54,222 nt of DNA. Source: Aquitalea palustris. GTDB taxonomy: Bacteria; Pseudomonadota; Gammaproteobacteria; Burkholderiales; Chromobacteriaceae. The DNA is taken from contig NZ_RFAR01000055.1 in assembly GCF_003693445.1 (NCBI RefSeq), positions 1 to 54,222 of the forward strand. The letters run 5' to 3'. Position numbers and translations under genes: made by a program. The notes below the pieces were generated by a model that was not told where the DNA came from, did not search any database, and worked only from the letters and a program-made list of their open reading frames with translations. This document shows positions 18,344 to 28,411 of this stretch, piece after piece (within the stretch, counting starts at the first letter, position 1; each line of letters begins with the position of its first letter).

Positions 18344-19384
18344 CTAGCAAATGCGTGGCAGCATTTCGCCGCTGAGCCAGTCCAGCAGCCGTTCGCCGCC
18401 AAAGTCGGTGGCTACCCGGACAAACTGGTGGGCATCGGCTACCACTTCGCCGATGATGGCCGCCTGCTGTCCCAGCGGGTGGGCTTGCAGGGCGGCTAGT
18501 GCCGCTGCCGCCTGTTCTGCCGGACAGATGGCGATCAGTTTACCCTCGTTGGCGATGTAAAGCGGGTCCAGTCCGAGAAATTCGCAGGCAGCACGCACGC
18601 TGGCCTGCACCGGAATGGCGTTTTCCTGCAGGCGCATGCCCACACCGGATTGCTGGGCGATTTCATTCAGCGTGGTGGCCAGTCCGCCACGGGTGGGGTC
18701 GCGCATCAGCCGCAGGCCGGGGCAGGCGGCCAGCAGCTCGGCGGCCAGGGTGTGCAGGGCGGCGCTGTCGGAGAGGATGGGGCTGGCAAAGCCCAGGCTC
18801 TCGCGTTGCGACATCACCGCCATGCCGTGGTCGCCCAGTGTGCCGGACAGCAGGATCACATCGCCGGGCCGGGCCTGGTCGCCGGACAGGTTTACCCCAT
18901 CGGCCACCACGCCGACGCCGGTGGTGGAGATGAACACGCCGTCACCCTTGCCGCGTTCCACCACCTTGGTGTCGCCGGTGACAATGGCCACGCCGGCATC
19001 GCGGGCAGCGGCAGCCATGGAGCGCACGATGCGCGCCAGATCGGCCAGCGGCAGGCCTTCTTCCAGAATGAAACCAGCACTCAGATATAGCGGGGTGGCA
19101 CCGCCCATGGCCAGATCATTCACCGTGCCATGCACCGCGAGGCTGCCGATGTCGCCGCCGGGAAAGAACAAGGGCGAGATGACATGGCTGTCGGTGGCGA
19201 TGGCAATACGTGCGCCGGGCGGCGGCAGGATGGCCTGATCATTGCCCTGGGCCAGCCAGTCGTTGGCGAACTCGGCGGCAAACAGCTCGCTCACCAGCTG
19301 GGCCATGGCGCGGCCGCCGCTGCCGTGGGTCAGGTTGACCAGACCGTGCTTGAGGTCGAGCGGACGGGTGTAGGACTTGCTCAT
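18344..19384 (-). CDS. hypE: Hydrogenase maturation protein HypE (carbamoyl dehydratase)
   Basis: A 346-residue protein of the PurM/AIR-synthase-like family. HypE receives a carbamoyl group from HypF on its C-terminal cysteine and dehydrates it to a thiocyanate, the source of the CN ligands of the NiFe centre. The sequence ends in PRIC, with the required terminal Cys. The nucleotide-binding region includes LAMGGATPLYLS and GDTKVV. ATG 19384 overlaps the hypD stop codon (ATGA); the ORF continues far upstream in the same frame inside hypD, which is not coding for HypE. Confidence 0.95.
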   Translation of the reverse strand: MSKSYTRPLDLKHGLVNLTHGSGGRAMAQLVSELFAAEFANDWLAQGNDQAILPPPGARIAIATDSHVISPLFFPGGDIGSLAVHGTVNDLAMGGATPLYLSAGFILEEGLPLADLARIVRSMAAAARDAGVAIVTGDTKVVERGKGDGVFISTTGVGVVADGVNLSGDQARPGDVILLSGTLGDHGMAVMSQRESLGFASPILSDSAALHTLAAELLAACPGLRLMRDPTRGGLATTLNEIAQQSGVGMRLQENAIPVQASVRAACEFLGLDPLYIANEGKLIAICPAEQAAAALAALQAHPLGQQAAIIGEVVADAHQFVRVATDFGGERLLDWLSGEMLPRIC

Positions 19385-20499
19385 GCCGTGGCTCCTTGCA
19401 CGAAGCGGCCATAGTGATAGTGGGCGGCGCAGGCGCCTTCGCTGGATACCATGCAGGAACCCAGCGGGTTGTCCGGCGTGCAGACGATGCCGAATACCTT
19501 GCAGTCCTGTGGCTGTTTCTGGCCGCGCAGGATGGCCGCGCACTCGCAGGCCTTGTGGTCCGCTACGTGGCGGTAGGGCAGGGTAAAGCGCAGCTCGGCG
19601 TCGAACTCGGCAAAATCGGGGTGAATGGCCAGCGCGGAGTGCGGCACCTGGCCCAGCCCGCGCCATTCAAAGCTATCGCGCAGTGTCATGGTCTGCGCCA
19701 CCCGCTCGCGCGCCTTGTCATTGCCCTGAAGGGTAACCGCGCGGCTGAACTGGGTTTCCACCTCGGTACGCCCTGCATTGATCTGCTCCACCAGCATGGC
19801 CACCGCTTGCAGCACGTCCAGCGGCTCGAAGCCGGCAATCACCACCGGCTTGGCAAATTCTGTCGCCACGGCGGCATAGGGTGCGCTGCCGATGACGGTG
19901 CTGACATGCGAGGGGCCGATAAAGCCGTCCAGCTCCACCGCATCACCTGCCGCCAGCAGATGGCGCATGGCGGGTGGGGTGAGCACGTGATTGCAGAACA
20001 CGCTGAAATTGGCCAGCTTTTCCTGGCGGGCCTGTAACAGCGCCAGCGCGGTGGGCGGGGTGGTGGTTTCAAAGCCGATGGCGAAAAACACCACCTGCTT
20101 GTGCGGATTGTCACGGGCGATCTGCAGCGCGTCCTTGGTGGAGTACACCATGCGCACATCGGCCCCTTTGGCGCGTGCCTGGTACAGGCTCATCTTGTTT
20201 GATGCAGGCACGCGCAGGGTGTCGCCATAGCTGCACAGGATGACATCCGGGCGCAGCGCCAGCTCGATGGCCGAATCCACCCGGCCGATGGGCAGCACGC
20301 ACACCGGACAGCCTGGGCCGTGAATCAGCCGGATATTCTCCGGCAGCAGGCCGGTGAGTCCGTAGCGGGCAATGGCGTGGGTGTGGCCACCGCAGAATTC
20401 CATCAGCCGGTATTGCCGGCCCGGCTGCACCAGCGTGCGGATGTGGGCCGCCATGCCACGGGCGATGTCGCCACGGCGGAATTCGTCTACATATTTCAT
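19381..20499 (-). CDS. hypD: Hydrogenase formation protein HypD
   Basis: A 372-residue Fe-S protein on which the Fe(CN)2CO unit is assembled with HypC. Conserved motifs visible are EFCGGHTH (Cys36 region), GPGCPVCV, GFETTTPP and the C-terminal [4Fe-4S] cysteines in HKACECAAILRG, GIVCTPDNPLGSCMV and EGACAAHYHYGR. Length is typical. It overlaps hypC at 20496-20499 and hypE at 19381-19384, as expected for the hypCDE block. Confidence 0.96.
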   Translation of the reverse strand: MKYVDEFRRGDIARGMAAHIRTLVQPGRQYRLMEFCGGHTHAIARYGLTGLLPENIRLIHGPGCPVCVLPIGRVDSAIELALRPDVILCSYGDTLRVPASNKMSLYQARAKGADVRMVYSTKDALQIARDNPHKQVVFFAIGFETTTPPTALALLQARQEKLANFSVFCNHVLTPPAMRHLLAAGDAVELDGFIGPSHVSTVIGSAPYAAVATEFAKPVVIAGFEPLDVLQAVAMLVEQINAGRTEVETQFSRAVTLQGNDKARERVAQTMTLRDSFEWRGLGQVPHSALAIHPDFAEFDAELRFTLPYRHVADHKACECAAILRGQKQPQDCKVFGIVCTPDNPLGSCMVSSEGACAAHYHYGRFVQGATA

Positions 20500-20723
20500 G
20501 CCTGCTCTCCTGCCGCCAGCTGGTCCATCAGGGCCAGGGTGCGGGCGGCTTCCTCGGCATCGAGTTTGCCGATGGCGTAACCGACATGCAGGATGACGTA
20601 ATCGCCCTCCTGCGGAGCATCGATCAGGGCGACTGATACTTCGCGGCTGACGCCATCCATATCAACCACTGCCATGTCATCGGGCAGCAGTTGGCTGATT
20701 CTTACCGGCATGGCCAGGCACAT
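20496..20723 (-). CDS. hypC: HypC/HybG/HupF-family maturation chaperone HypC
   Basis: A 75-residue chaperone starting MCLAMP; the Cys exposed after removal of Met binds the Fe(CN)2CO precursor and then the large-subunit precursor. It partners with HypD, encoded next with a 4-bp overlap. The window also encodes the paralogue HupF (27471-27794), which carries a C-terminal extension. HypC is the general family member and HupF probably the uptake-hydrogenase-specific one. Confidence 0.95.
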   Translation of the reverse strand: MCLAMPVRISQLLPDDMAVVDMDGVSREVSVALIDAPQEGDYVILHVGYAIGKLDAEEAARTLALMDQLAAGEQA

Positions 20724-20733
20724 GGTGTTTTCC

Positions 20734-23028
20734 TTATTGTTGCAGCAGGCGTTGTCTGGCTACCCAGGCTTGTCCCAGGCTGAGGCCGCCATCATTGGGT
20801 GGTAGCTGTTGTGCGGTATGGACTTGCAGCCCGGCATCACGCAGCTGCGGCAGCAGGCTGTTCAACAAGCGGCGGTTGGCACAGCAGCCGCCGGCCAGTA
20901 CCAGCTGGCGGATGCCGGTGGTGCTGGCTGCGCGCCCGGCCCAGTCGGCCAGCGCCGCCGCCAGCGTGGCGTGCCACAGGCTGGCGATGGCGACCGGGTC
21001 GGACAATTGCAGCAGCTGGCGCGCCAGCGGGCTGAGGTCGAGCAGATTGGCCGGCGATACCTGCCAGCCTCCGGCCAGCGGAGCACAGTCGGCGGCCAGG
21101 GCTTCCAGTTTTTGCGCGGCCTCGCTTTCGAAACTTTGCAGCGGGCACAGCCCGGTAAGGCCGGCAATGGCATCGAACCAGCGGCCCATGCTGGTGGTGT
21201 CCGGGCAGTTGAGCCCGGTTTCCAGCTGGCGCAGCAGCAAGGGCAGGCCGGGCTGTTCGGCCAGATGCGGCGGCAGTGGCAAGTCCGGGCAATAGCGTTG
21301 CCATAGCCCCACCGCCATGCGCCATGGCTCACGCGCCGCCTTGTCGCCGCCGGGCAGCGGCAGCGGGCTGATGTGGCCCATGCGTTCGCAGCTGGCGCCT
21401 TCCAGCATCATCAGTTCGCCACCCCAGGCACCACCGTTCTTGCCCAGGCCGTAACCGTCCAGTGCCAGCCCCAGCAGAGGGCCATGCAGGCCGTGTTCGG
21501 CCATCACCGCTGCCAGGTGGGCATGGTGGTGTTGTACCGGCAGCAAGGGAATGTCCAGCCGCTGCGACCATTGCTGCGCCAGCTGGCTGGAGAAACTGTC
21601 CGGCTGCAAGTCGCAGGCGATGGCTTGCGGTGTGACGCCGGTGAGGTCGAGCAGATGCTGGGCGGTCTGTTCCAGCGATTCGCAACTGAGCGGGTGGTCC
21701 AGGTCGCCCACATGCTGCGATACAAAAGCCTGTGTGCCGCGCAATACGCTGACCGTGGTCTTGAGATAGGCACCCAGTGCCAGGACATCCGGACCGTCTG
21801 CGGCGAGCGTGAGCGGATCGGGCACAAAACCACGGGCACGGCGATAGAACAAGGGCTGACCAGCCTGCACCGCCAGCACGCTATCGTCGCAGCGGGTGAC
21901 GATGTTGCGGTTGTGCAGCAGGAAGACATCGGCCACCTTGTTCAGCCGTTCGCGTGCTTCCTGATTGGTGGTGACGATGGGTTCGCCGGACAGGTTGGCG
22001 CTGGTCATCACCCAGATGCGTTCACAGGGCTGACGACGCCAGTCATGGCCCGCCGGACGGCCTAGCGCCTGGTAGAACAGCAGCCATTGCAGCGGAGTGT
22101 AAGGCAGCATCACGCCGATGCAGCCAATGCCGGGGGCAATATCCGGCAGCAGTTGGTCGGCACCGGCTTTTTTCTGCAGCAGCACAATGGGCCGCTCCGG
22201 GCGCAGCAGCCAGGCGGCTTCGGCCGGGCTGACTTCACAGAAGGCACGCACCGAGTCGATATTCAGTGCCATCACCGCCAGCGGCTTGCCGGGGCGGTGC
22301 TTGAGCTGGCGCAGCCGGGCCACGGCTTCGGCACTGGTGGCATCGCATACCAGGTGAAAACCACCCAGGCCCTTCATGGCAATGCTGCGGCCCATTTGCA
22401 GGATCTGCCAGGCGCCATGCACCGGGTCACCCTTCAGTGGCTGGCCGAAGCGGTCGGTCAGTTGCAGCTGCGGGCCACAGCTGGGACAGGCGGTGGGTTC
22501 GGCATGAAAGCGGCGGCTGTGCGGGCTCTGGTATTCGCTGCGGCACTCCGGGCACAGCAGGAAGGGCAGCATGCTGGTGTTGGCACGGTCGTAGGGCAGG
22601 CGATGGGTAACGGTGTAGCGCGGGCCGCAGTCGGTACAGTTGATGAAGGGGTAGCGATAGCGGCGGTCGCCGGGGGTGAACAACTCGTTCAGACAGGCCG
22701 GACAGGTGGCGCTGTCAGCCGGCAGCTGGGCGTGGGTGGTGCTGCCGCTGCTATCGCGGATTTCAAACGGCCCGGCCTCGGGCAGCGGGTCGAGCAGGCT
22801 TTGCTGCAGGCTGTCTATCTGCGCCAGCGGCGGCAGATCATGCTGCAGCTGGTGGCGAAAGGCGGCCAGCTGGCTGCTGCTGCCCTGCAGCTCGATGGTG
22901 ACGCCTTCGCCGGTATTGTGCACAAAACCGGACAGGCCCTGAGCCTGCGCGGTACGCCAGACAAAGGGGCGAAAACCCACCCCTTGGACCCGGCCGCGCA
23001 CAGTCAGGCGCAGTCTTTGTGTGGCCAT
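20734..23028 (-). CDS. hypF: Carbamoyltransferase HypF
   Basis: A 764-residue multidomain enzyme. It has an N-terminal acylphosphatase-like domain (GRVQGVGFRPFVW, residues 12-24), two CxxC-x18-CxxC zinc fingers (about 105-185), a YrdC-like domain (about 200-385) and a C-terminal Kae1-like domain with the metal motif HHHAHLAAVMAEH and LAGGCCANRRL. It makes carbamoyl adenylate from carbamoyl phosphate and ATP and transfers the carbamoyl group to HypE, starting CN synthesis. Here it lies between hypB and hypC (order A-B-F-C-D-E), as in several proteobacterial uptake systems. Confidence 0.95.
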   Translation of the reverse strand: MATQRLRLTVRGRVQGVGFRPFVWRTAQAQGLSGFVHNTGEGVTIELQGSSSQLAAFRHQLQHDLPPLAQIDSLQQSLLDPLPEAGPFEIRDSSGSTTHAQLPADSATCPACLNELFTPGDRRYRYPFINCTDCGPRYTVTHRLPYDRANTSMLPFLLCPECRSEYQSPHSRRFHAEPTACPSCGPQLQLTDRFGQPLKGDPVHGAWQILQMGRSIAMKGLGGFHLVCDATSAEAVARLRQLKHRPGKPLAVMALNIDSVRAFCEVSPAEAAWLLRPERPIVLLQKKAGADQLLPDIAPGIGCIGVMLPYTPLQWLLFYQALGRPAGHDWRRQPCERIWVMTSANLSGEPIVTTNQEARERLNKVADVFLLHNRNIVTRCDDSVLAVQAGQPLFYRRARGFVPDPLTLAADGPDVLALGAYLKTTVSVLRGTQAFVSQHVGDLDHPLSCESLEQTAQHLLDLTGVTPQAIACDLQPDSFSSQLAQQWSQRLDIPLLPVQHHHAHLAAVMAEHGLHGPLLGLALDGYGLGKNGGAWGGELMMLEGASCERMGHISPLPLPGGDKAAREPWRMAVGLWQRYCPDLPLPPHLAEQPGLPLLLRQLETGLNCPDTTSMGRWFDAIAGLTGLCPLQSFESEAAQKLEALAADCAPLAGGWQVSPANLLDLSPLARQLLQLSDPVAIASLWHATLAAALADWAGRAASTTGIRQLVLAGGCCANRRLLNSLLPQLRDAGLQVHTAQQLPPNDGGLSLGQAWVARQRLLQQ

Positions 23029-23031
23029 GAT

Positions 23032-24057
<1,026 letters not shown>

Positions 24058-24129
24058 TGCTGCCTCTCCTTGTTTTTTGTGCTGATGGCAGCGGCCGGTG
24101 GCCGCTTGCCGGTATTCATGGTGCGGGGC

Positions 24130-24471
24130 TTATTCCACTTCCAGTTCGCTGACGCGCATCTCGTCGCCGCCAGTCACTTGTACTTGATGCTTGCCACACA
24201 GCGGGCAGGCATCAAAGCGGGCGTGAATCGCCACGCTCTGGCTGCAGGCCAGACACCAGCCCGTGCCGGGCTGGCGCACAAAGTGAAAGCGCGCGCCGTC
24301 GGCCAGGGTGTCGCGGCTGACCACGTCCAGGCAGAACTCCAGCGCCTCGGCTTCCACCCCGGCCAGCTCGCCTATGCTCAGCCACACTTGCTTGACCCGC
24401 TGGAAGTCCTGCGTCTTGGCCTGGTCTTCCAGTAACTGGACGATGCCTTCGGCCAGTGACATTTCATGCAT
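24130..24471 (-). CDS. hypA: Hydrogenase nickel metallochaperone HypA
   Basis: A 113-residue metallochaperone starting MHEMSL, in which His2 is the nickel ligand. A zinc-ribbon with two CxxC pairs (CLAC and CPLC) lies near residues 72-94. It passes nickel to hydrogenase with HypB. The ORF extends upstream to 24504, but the conserved N-terminus requires ATG 24471. It overlaps hupK by 8 bp. Confidence 0.95.
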   Translation of the reverse strand: MHEMSLAEGIVQLLEDQAKTQDFQRVKQVWLSIGELAGVEAEALEFCLDVVSRDTLADGARFHFVRQPGTGWCLACSQSVAIHARFDACPLCGKHQVQVTGGDEMRVSELEVE

Positions 24472-25474
24472 ATTCCACATCCTTGCTAACGCTGTACGGC
24501 ACACAGGGGTCGATCAGGCTGATCTGTCGCTGCCATTCTGCGGCAGTCGCGTCAGCCAGAAAACCCAGACTTACCCTGAGCACCCCTTCCGGGTGGGCGT
24601 GCCACAAGGTGGGTGGCACCACCCGGTAACGGCTGATGCGGCCGCTGGCATCCAGTGCCGCCAGATGCAGCAGCGGGCCGCGCGCGGTTTCCACCAGCGC
24701 CAGCGCACCATCGGCCAGGCTGGCAACGCTGCTGTGCAATAGCGCGCCATCCAGCCAGCGCGCCAGTTGCAGCAGCCGCGCCAGCAGCCGTGCCCGGGGT
24801 AGCTGCCCGGCAGCCAGCAGGCCGGCCAGCTGCGGTGCTTCGCGTGCCAGCGCTCCTACTTCCTGCGGCTGACCCTGCCATACCGGCCCGCCAGGGCGCA
24901 GCCAGTCGGCCAGCTGGCTGGCCAGGGTGGCGGCATCCAGGGCTGGCAGCAGCGCACAGCCCGGCAGCGGCTGATCCAGCATGCCCAGCCAGCGTGCCGG
25001 TGCCGTGGCACCCCGTTCCAGCCATGCCAGCCAGCCAGCCTCGCCGCCTTGCAGCCACTGGCCGCAGTCTTCGCCGTAAACAAAGTCTTCGGCCAGTGCG
25101 CGCAGGCTGGGCAGATCGCGGGCGGCGCGCCAGCGGGCCATCCAGGTGCTGGCTGCCGGGCTGCCATCAAAGCATTGCGACCAGTCCAGCAGCAGCTTGC
25201 GCAGCGTTTCGCGTACCGCTTCCAGCGTGATGCTGCGGTGCTGCTCCGGGCTGGCACTGACCGGCAAGCCGGCGGCCTGCTGCAGCACCAGTTGGGCGGC
25301 CAGGGTCTGGGCGCGGGCGCACAGGGCAAACAGCATGGGCGTGGTGTGCACCGCCTGTGCTGCGCTCTGGCCGATGAATACCCGCTCAGCCTCCAGCCGT
25401 GGCCAGCTTAGCGATACCGCCTGGCCCTTGTCCTTGTTCTGGCTCAGGACAATGTGAATCTGGTCGGCTTTCAT
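24464..25474 (-). CDS. hupK: Hydrogenase assembly protein HupK/HoxV
   Basis: A 336-residue protein placed between hupJ and hypA, the usual site of hupK. Its C-terminal part resembles a degenerate NiFe large subunit: SGRISRYRVVPPTLW matches the GRISRYQIIAPTTW segment of HupV, and DPCVPY stands where large subunits have DPCxxC, but the metal-binding cysteine pair is lost. HupK/HoxV is regarded as a scaffold in cofactor assembly for the uptake enzyme. The start at 25474 is set by a 4-bp overlap with hupJ; upstream sequence in the same frame is within hupJ. Confidence 0.85.
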   Translation of the reverse strand: MKADQIHIVLSQNKDKGQAVSLSWPRLEAERVFIGQSAAQAVHTTPMLFALCARAQTLAAQLVLQQAAGLPVSASPEQHRSITLEAVRETLRKLLLDWSQCFDGSPAASTWMARWRAARDLPSLRALAEDFVYGEDCGQWLQGGEAGWLAWLERGATAPARWLGMLDQPLPGCALLPALDAATLASQLADWLRPGGPVWQGQPQEVGALAREAPQLAGLLAAGQLPRARLLARLLQLARWLDGALLHSSVASLADGALALVETARGPLLHLAALDASGRISRYRVVPPTLWHAHPEGVLRVSLGFLADATAAEWQRQISLIDPCVPYSVSKDVEYA

Positions 25475-25950
25475 CGGCCCAATCCAAACAGCCGCCGCCG
25501 CGACAGATCCGGCGCGGCGGCTTGCGGGGCGGGGAATAGCAGCCTCAGCACTTCCAGCGCGGTGGCGCGGGCGCTGTCCTGGTCGGCAAACTGCATCACC
25601 GGCGAAAACAGCGAGCACAGCCGGTAATCACCCAGCGCAGCTTCGTGGCCGGCCATGAAGGGCAGGGCATCGCCGGGCAGGGCGATCACGGTTTCGCCGG
25701 TCGGCGGCACGGCGGGCAGGCTGTCGGCCTCTGCCGGCAGCAGCAGCAGGTTCATGAACCAGGGCGTCAGCAGCACGCCGGCCCACAGCCGGCCTTGCGG
25801 GCCATCCCATTGCTGGAAGCCGATGGCCTCCACCTGCAGTGCCGGGTTGAGGATGGGAATGCCCTGCATGCGGGTGGCGGCGATGTCACGGAACAGCGCT
25901 TCCAGCTGCGCAGCCGGCGTTGCGGCAAAGGGCTGCGGGGACTGGCTCAT
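25471..25950 (-). CDS. hupJ: [NiFe]-hydrogenase assembly chaperone HybE/HupJ (HoxT)
   Basis: A 159-residue protein of the HybE chaperone family, recognised from MQGIPILNPALQVEAIGF and the TPWFMNLLLLP segment. HybE-type proteins bind Tat-dependent hydrogenase precursors, preventing early export and assisting subunit assembly. ATG 25950 overlaps the end of hupI by 4 bp, and its own end overlaps hupK by 4 bp. Longer in-frame starts lie within hupI/hupH and are rejected. Confidence 0.88.
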   Translation of the reverse strand: MSQSPQPFAATPAAQLEALFRDIAATRMQGIPILNPALQVEAIGFQQWDGPQGRLWAGVLLTPWFMNLLLLPAEADSLPAVPPTGETVIALPGDALPFMAGHEAALGDYRLCSLFSPVMQFADQDSARATALEVLRLLFPAPQAAAPDLSRRRLFGLGR

Positions 25951-26171
25951 GTCGGTTCGGCCAGTACCATGAACTGATCGCGGGCGCCGTCGCACTCCGG
26001 GCAGCGCCAGTGTTCCGGCAGGGCGGAGAACGGCGTACCGGGTGGAATCTGCCACACATCGTCGCCCAGAGCCGGGTCGTATACCCACCAGCAGATCTTG
26101 CATTCCATGCGCGCCGTGTCGCTCAGGCTGGCATCACGGCCCAGATAGGAGCCTTCAAAGCGGCCGTCCAT
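25947..26171 (-). CDS. hupI: Rubredoxin HupI/HoxR
   Basis: A 74-residue rubredoxin with the two iron-binding pairs CKIC (followed by WWVYDP) and CPEC. Hydrogenase-linked rubredoxins are needed for a functional uptake enzyme under oxygen, possibly by protecting or repairing the HupS clusters. ATG 26171 shares one base with the hupH stop codon (TGATG) and has a GGGAG site; a GTG at 26192 is a less likely alternative. Its presence agrees with the O2-tolerance signature seen in HupS. Confidence 0.92.
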   Translation of the reverse strand: MDGRFEGSYLGRDASLSDTARMECKICWWVYDPALGDDVWQIPPGTPFSALPEHWRCPECDGARDQFMVLAEPT

Positions 26172-27034
26172 CAGTATTCTCCCTGCAGCCACTGCCAGGC
26201 TTCCTGCAGGCGGTCCAGCGAGTCGGCCAGATCGTCGGTGGAGGCCAGCGCCACTTCCGGAATACGGGTGATTTCCAGGGTATCCAGCAAGATGGCGTTC
26301 ATGCCGTTGAAGTACTGCACGCGCCAGACATTACGCAGCGAGGTGGCCATGACGCGGCATTTGCCGTAGCCACGCGAGAACACGCCGCTATTGCCCGGCC
26401 CCAGAATGGCATCCAGGCAGTCCATGTCCTGCGGGCTCATCGGCAGCAAGGAAAAGTTGATGATGTGGGCCTCGTCGCCGGGGTGTTGCATGGCGGCAGC
26501 GATCTCCGTCAGCACCGGCCCGGCATTCATCAATTGCGCGGGCAGGGTGGGGATGTCCAGCTGTGGCCGGCCAAAGGCTTGTGCCGCCTGCCATACGGCA
26601 GACGGAATCGGGCAGGCTTCGATGCGGTCGGCCAGCAGCTGGCCATCAGCGCTGCTTTCCAGTACACGCCAGACCCCGGCGAATACCGATTCCTGCATGT
26701 CCAGCTCGCGCCCATCCAGCAGCTTCACCCGACAGGACACCTCGCCTTCGCCCAGCAGCTGGTTGATCAACTGGCGGTTGGCGGTGTCAAGCTGGCTGAT
26801 GTCCTGCACCGGGTAAGACTCGGCATCGCCCTGGTAACCTTGCAACTGGGTAATCAGCTCGGCAATCACCTGTTTGGCGGCATGCAGGTGTTCCACTTCT
26901 TCCGAGGTGGGCAGGGTGGGCTGGTCGAAGCTGTCGATCTCACGCGGTAACGGCATATAGGCCAGATCCGGGTCTTCCGGTTGCGAACCGGGGCCCAGGC
27001 CGACCACGGCGACGGGGAAGGGTTTGATGTTCAT
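26171..27034 (-). CDS. hupH: Hydrogenase expression/formation protein HupH/HoxQ (HyaF-like)
   Basis: A 287-residue protein of the HupH/HoxQ/HyaF family, recognised by GPGSQPEDPDLAYMPLP near the N-terminus and GVFSRGYGKCRV ... WRVQYFNGM near the C-terminus. It takes part in maturation of the small subunit of uptake hydrogenases. ATG 27034 overlaps the hupG stop codon (ATGA); the TTG at 27040 is disfavoured. Part of the tightly overlapping hupDFGHIJK run. Confidence 0.9.
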   Translation of the reverse strand: MNIKPFPVAVVGLGPGSQPEDPDLAYMPLPREIDSFDQPTLPTSEEVEHLHAAKQVIAELITQLQGYQGDAESYPVQDISQLDTANRQLINQLLGEGEVSCRVKLLDGRELDMQESVFAGVWRVLESSADGQLLADRIEACPIPSAVWQAAQAFGRPQLDIPTLPAQLMNAGPVLTEIAAAMQHPGDEAHIINFSLLPMSPQDMDCLDAILGPGNSGVFSRGYGKCRVMATSLRNVWRVQYFNGMNAILLDTLEITRIPEVALASTDDLADSLDRLQEAWQWLQGEY

Positions 27035-27471
27035 GCGCAACCTTTCTCGTTACTGGCACTGGTGACCGGAATGCCGACCGAAGGCGGGCGGCGGGTGGGG
27101 GCGGTCAGCTTGTCGGCAAAGGCATGCACGATGTCCGGCCAGTCTTGCAGGCCGGCGATGATGCCCACGTACTCGCCCTGGCGTAAAAACAGCAGGGCGG
27201 GGAATTTCAGGATGCCGTAGCGTTTGGCGATGGCCTGGCTGGCCGGCAGGTCGGCATAGGCCACACGGAAGGTGTCGGCGGGAAATTCGCGCAGCACTTC
27301 CGGCACGATCACCACATTGTCCAGTACCTCGGGATATTTCACCGGGTCGGCATTCAGCATCACGATCAGCTGGGGCGTGCTAGCGGCCAGGCTGTCCAGA
27401 CCTGCGGCGTCGGTTTGCGTATAACCGGTGGCGGCCAGCCGCGCTAGCAGATTGTCTTGCGGGGTGGACAT
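27031..27471 (-). CDS. hupG: Thioredoxin-like hydrogenase chaperone HupG/HoxO (HyaE-like)
   Basis: A 146-residue protein with a thioredoxin-like fold (strand VVIVPEVLREF, then RVAYADLPASQAIAKRYGILKFPALLF) but no CxxC active site. HyaE/HoxO-type proteins bind the twin-arginine signal of the small-subunit precursor and delay export until maturation is finished. It shares one base with hupF upstream and overlaps hupH downstream. Confidence 0.88.
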   Translation of the reverse strand: MSTPQDNLLARLAATGYTQTDAAGLDSLAASTPQLIVMLNADPVKYPEVLDNVVIVPEVLREFPADTFRVAYADLPASQAIAKRYGILKFPALLFLRQGEYVGIIAGLQDWPDIVHAFADKLTAPTRRPPSVGIPVTSASNEKGCA

Positions 27472-27794
27472 CAGAAAGTCTTCCTTTGTGCGTCGAATTG
27501 CGCTTGCAGATGCGGTGGCAGTTGCGGTTCGCGCTGATTGAGGTCGGCCAGGTGGATGTTCGGGTCGAATTGCCCGTTCATGGCGGCATCCAGCGCTGCC
27601 AGTGCGTCCAGAATGTCGGCCGCCTGTTGCGGGCTGAGCACTTCGCGTGCGGCGCCGGTAAATACCAGCAGCCAGTCGCCAGGCTGCACCTCGCCTACCA
27701 GCGACAGATCGACGCTTTGCCAGCGCTCGCCTTGGCGACAGTCAGCCACCAGTCCGTGGCAGCGCTCTACCTGCATGGGAAGGCCCAGGCACAT
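27471..27794 (-). CDS. hupF: HypC-family uptake-hydrogenase chaperone HupF/HoxL
   Basis: A 107-residue HypC paralogue beginning MCLGLP, whose Cys2 is the cofactor-binding residue. It is longer than HypC by a C-terminal tail of about 30 residues, typical of HupF, which stabilises the HupL precursor, especially under oxygen. Two adjacent ATG codons (27797 and 27794) overlap the hupD stop; I chose the second so that Cys is residue 2. Confidence 0.9.
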   Translation of the reverse strand: MCLGLPMQVERCHGLVADCRQGERWQSVDLSLVGEVQPGDWLLVFTGAAREVLSPQQAADILDALAALDAAMNGQFDPNIHLADLNQREPQLPPHLQAQFDAQRKTF

Positions 27795-28399
27795 CATTGT
27801 TCTCCCAGCACACGGCCATCGCCGATGCGACAGGCAGTGGCGGCGGATGGTCGTTCGTCTTCATAGCGCTGCATGTCGAGGCTGGCATGGTTCAGCCGCT
27901 CGCCATCCAGCCGTGGCGCCAGCGGCACGCCCCATTCCTGCAATTGCGCCACCGCCAGGCTGAGGGCCGGCTCTAGCCGGGCGCGTACCGGCTCGGTCAG
28001 GCTGCCGCCATAGTCTTCCAGCTGCACCGGCTGCACGCCGATCAGCACGATGCTGGCCGGCAGATTGCCCTTGAGGTCGGCCAGCGCCAGCACCTCGGAG
28101 AAGCCGGTCTGGTGCAGGCTCATTTTCTTGGCGGTGAGGTAGGCCGGCACTGCGTCGTCGCGGTACACCTTGAGCGTGCCCGGTTCCAGCCCGAAATCGA
28201 TGGCATCGAACAGGATCAGCCGGTCGGCGGCTTCAACATAGGGCAAGAGCAGCAGCCCCTGGGTGCCGCCATCGACGACCTCGACATTGCCCGGCAGTTG
28301 ATAGCGGGCATACAGCTGCTCGGCGGCACGGACGCCAAAGCCTTCGTCGGCCCAGAGCAGATTGCCCAGCCCCATGATGATGATGTTGTCGGTATGCAT
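27794..28399 (-). CDS. hupD: Hydrogenase maturation protease HupD
   Basis: A 201-residue endopeptidase that removes the C-terminal peptide of HupL after nickel insertion. The nickel-sensing residues are Glu19 (ADEGFG), an Asp in FDAIDFG (65 or 68) and His96 (SLHQTGF). The N-terminal motif GLGNLLWADEG is characteristic. It is the first gene of the long minus-strand maturation operon here. Normally it follows hupC directly; in this window about 6.2 kb of accessory DNA lies between, so it must have its own promoter or read-through. Confidence 0.93.
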   Translation of the reverse strand: MHTDNIIIMGLGNLLWADEGFGVRAAEQLYARYQLPGNVEVVDGGTQGLLLLPYVEAADRLILFDAIDFGLEPGTLKVYRDDAVPAYLTAKKMSLHQTGFSEVLALADLKGNLPASIVLIGVQPVQLEDYGGSLTEPVRARLEPALSLAVAQLQEWGVPLAPRLDGERLNHASLDMQRYEDERPSAATACRIGDGRVLGEQ

Positions 28400-28411
28400 G
28401 CTGTGATGGCC

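Noticed and set aside
24130-24504. Longer HypA start at 24504
   Set aside because: The nickel-binding N-terminus MHEMSL requires the ATG at 24471.
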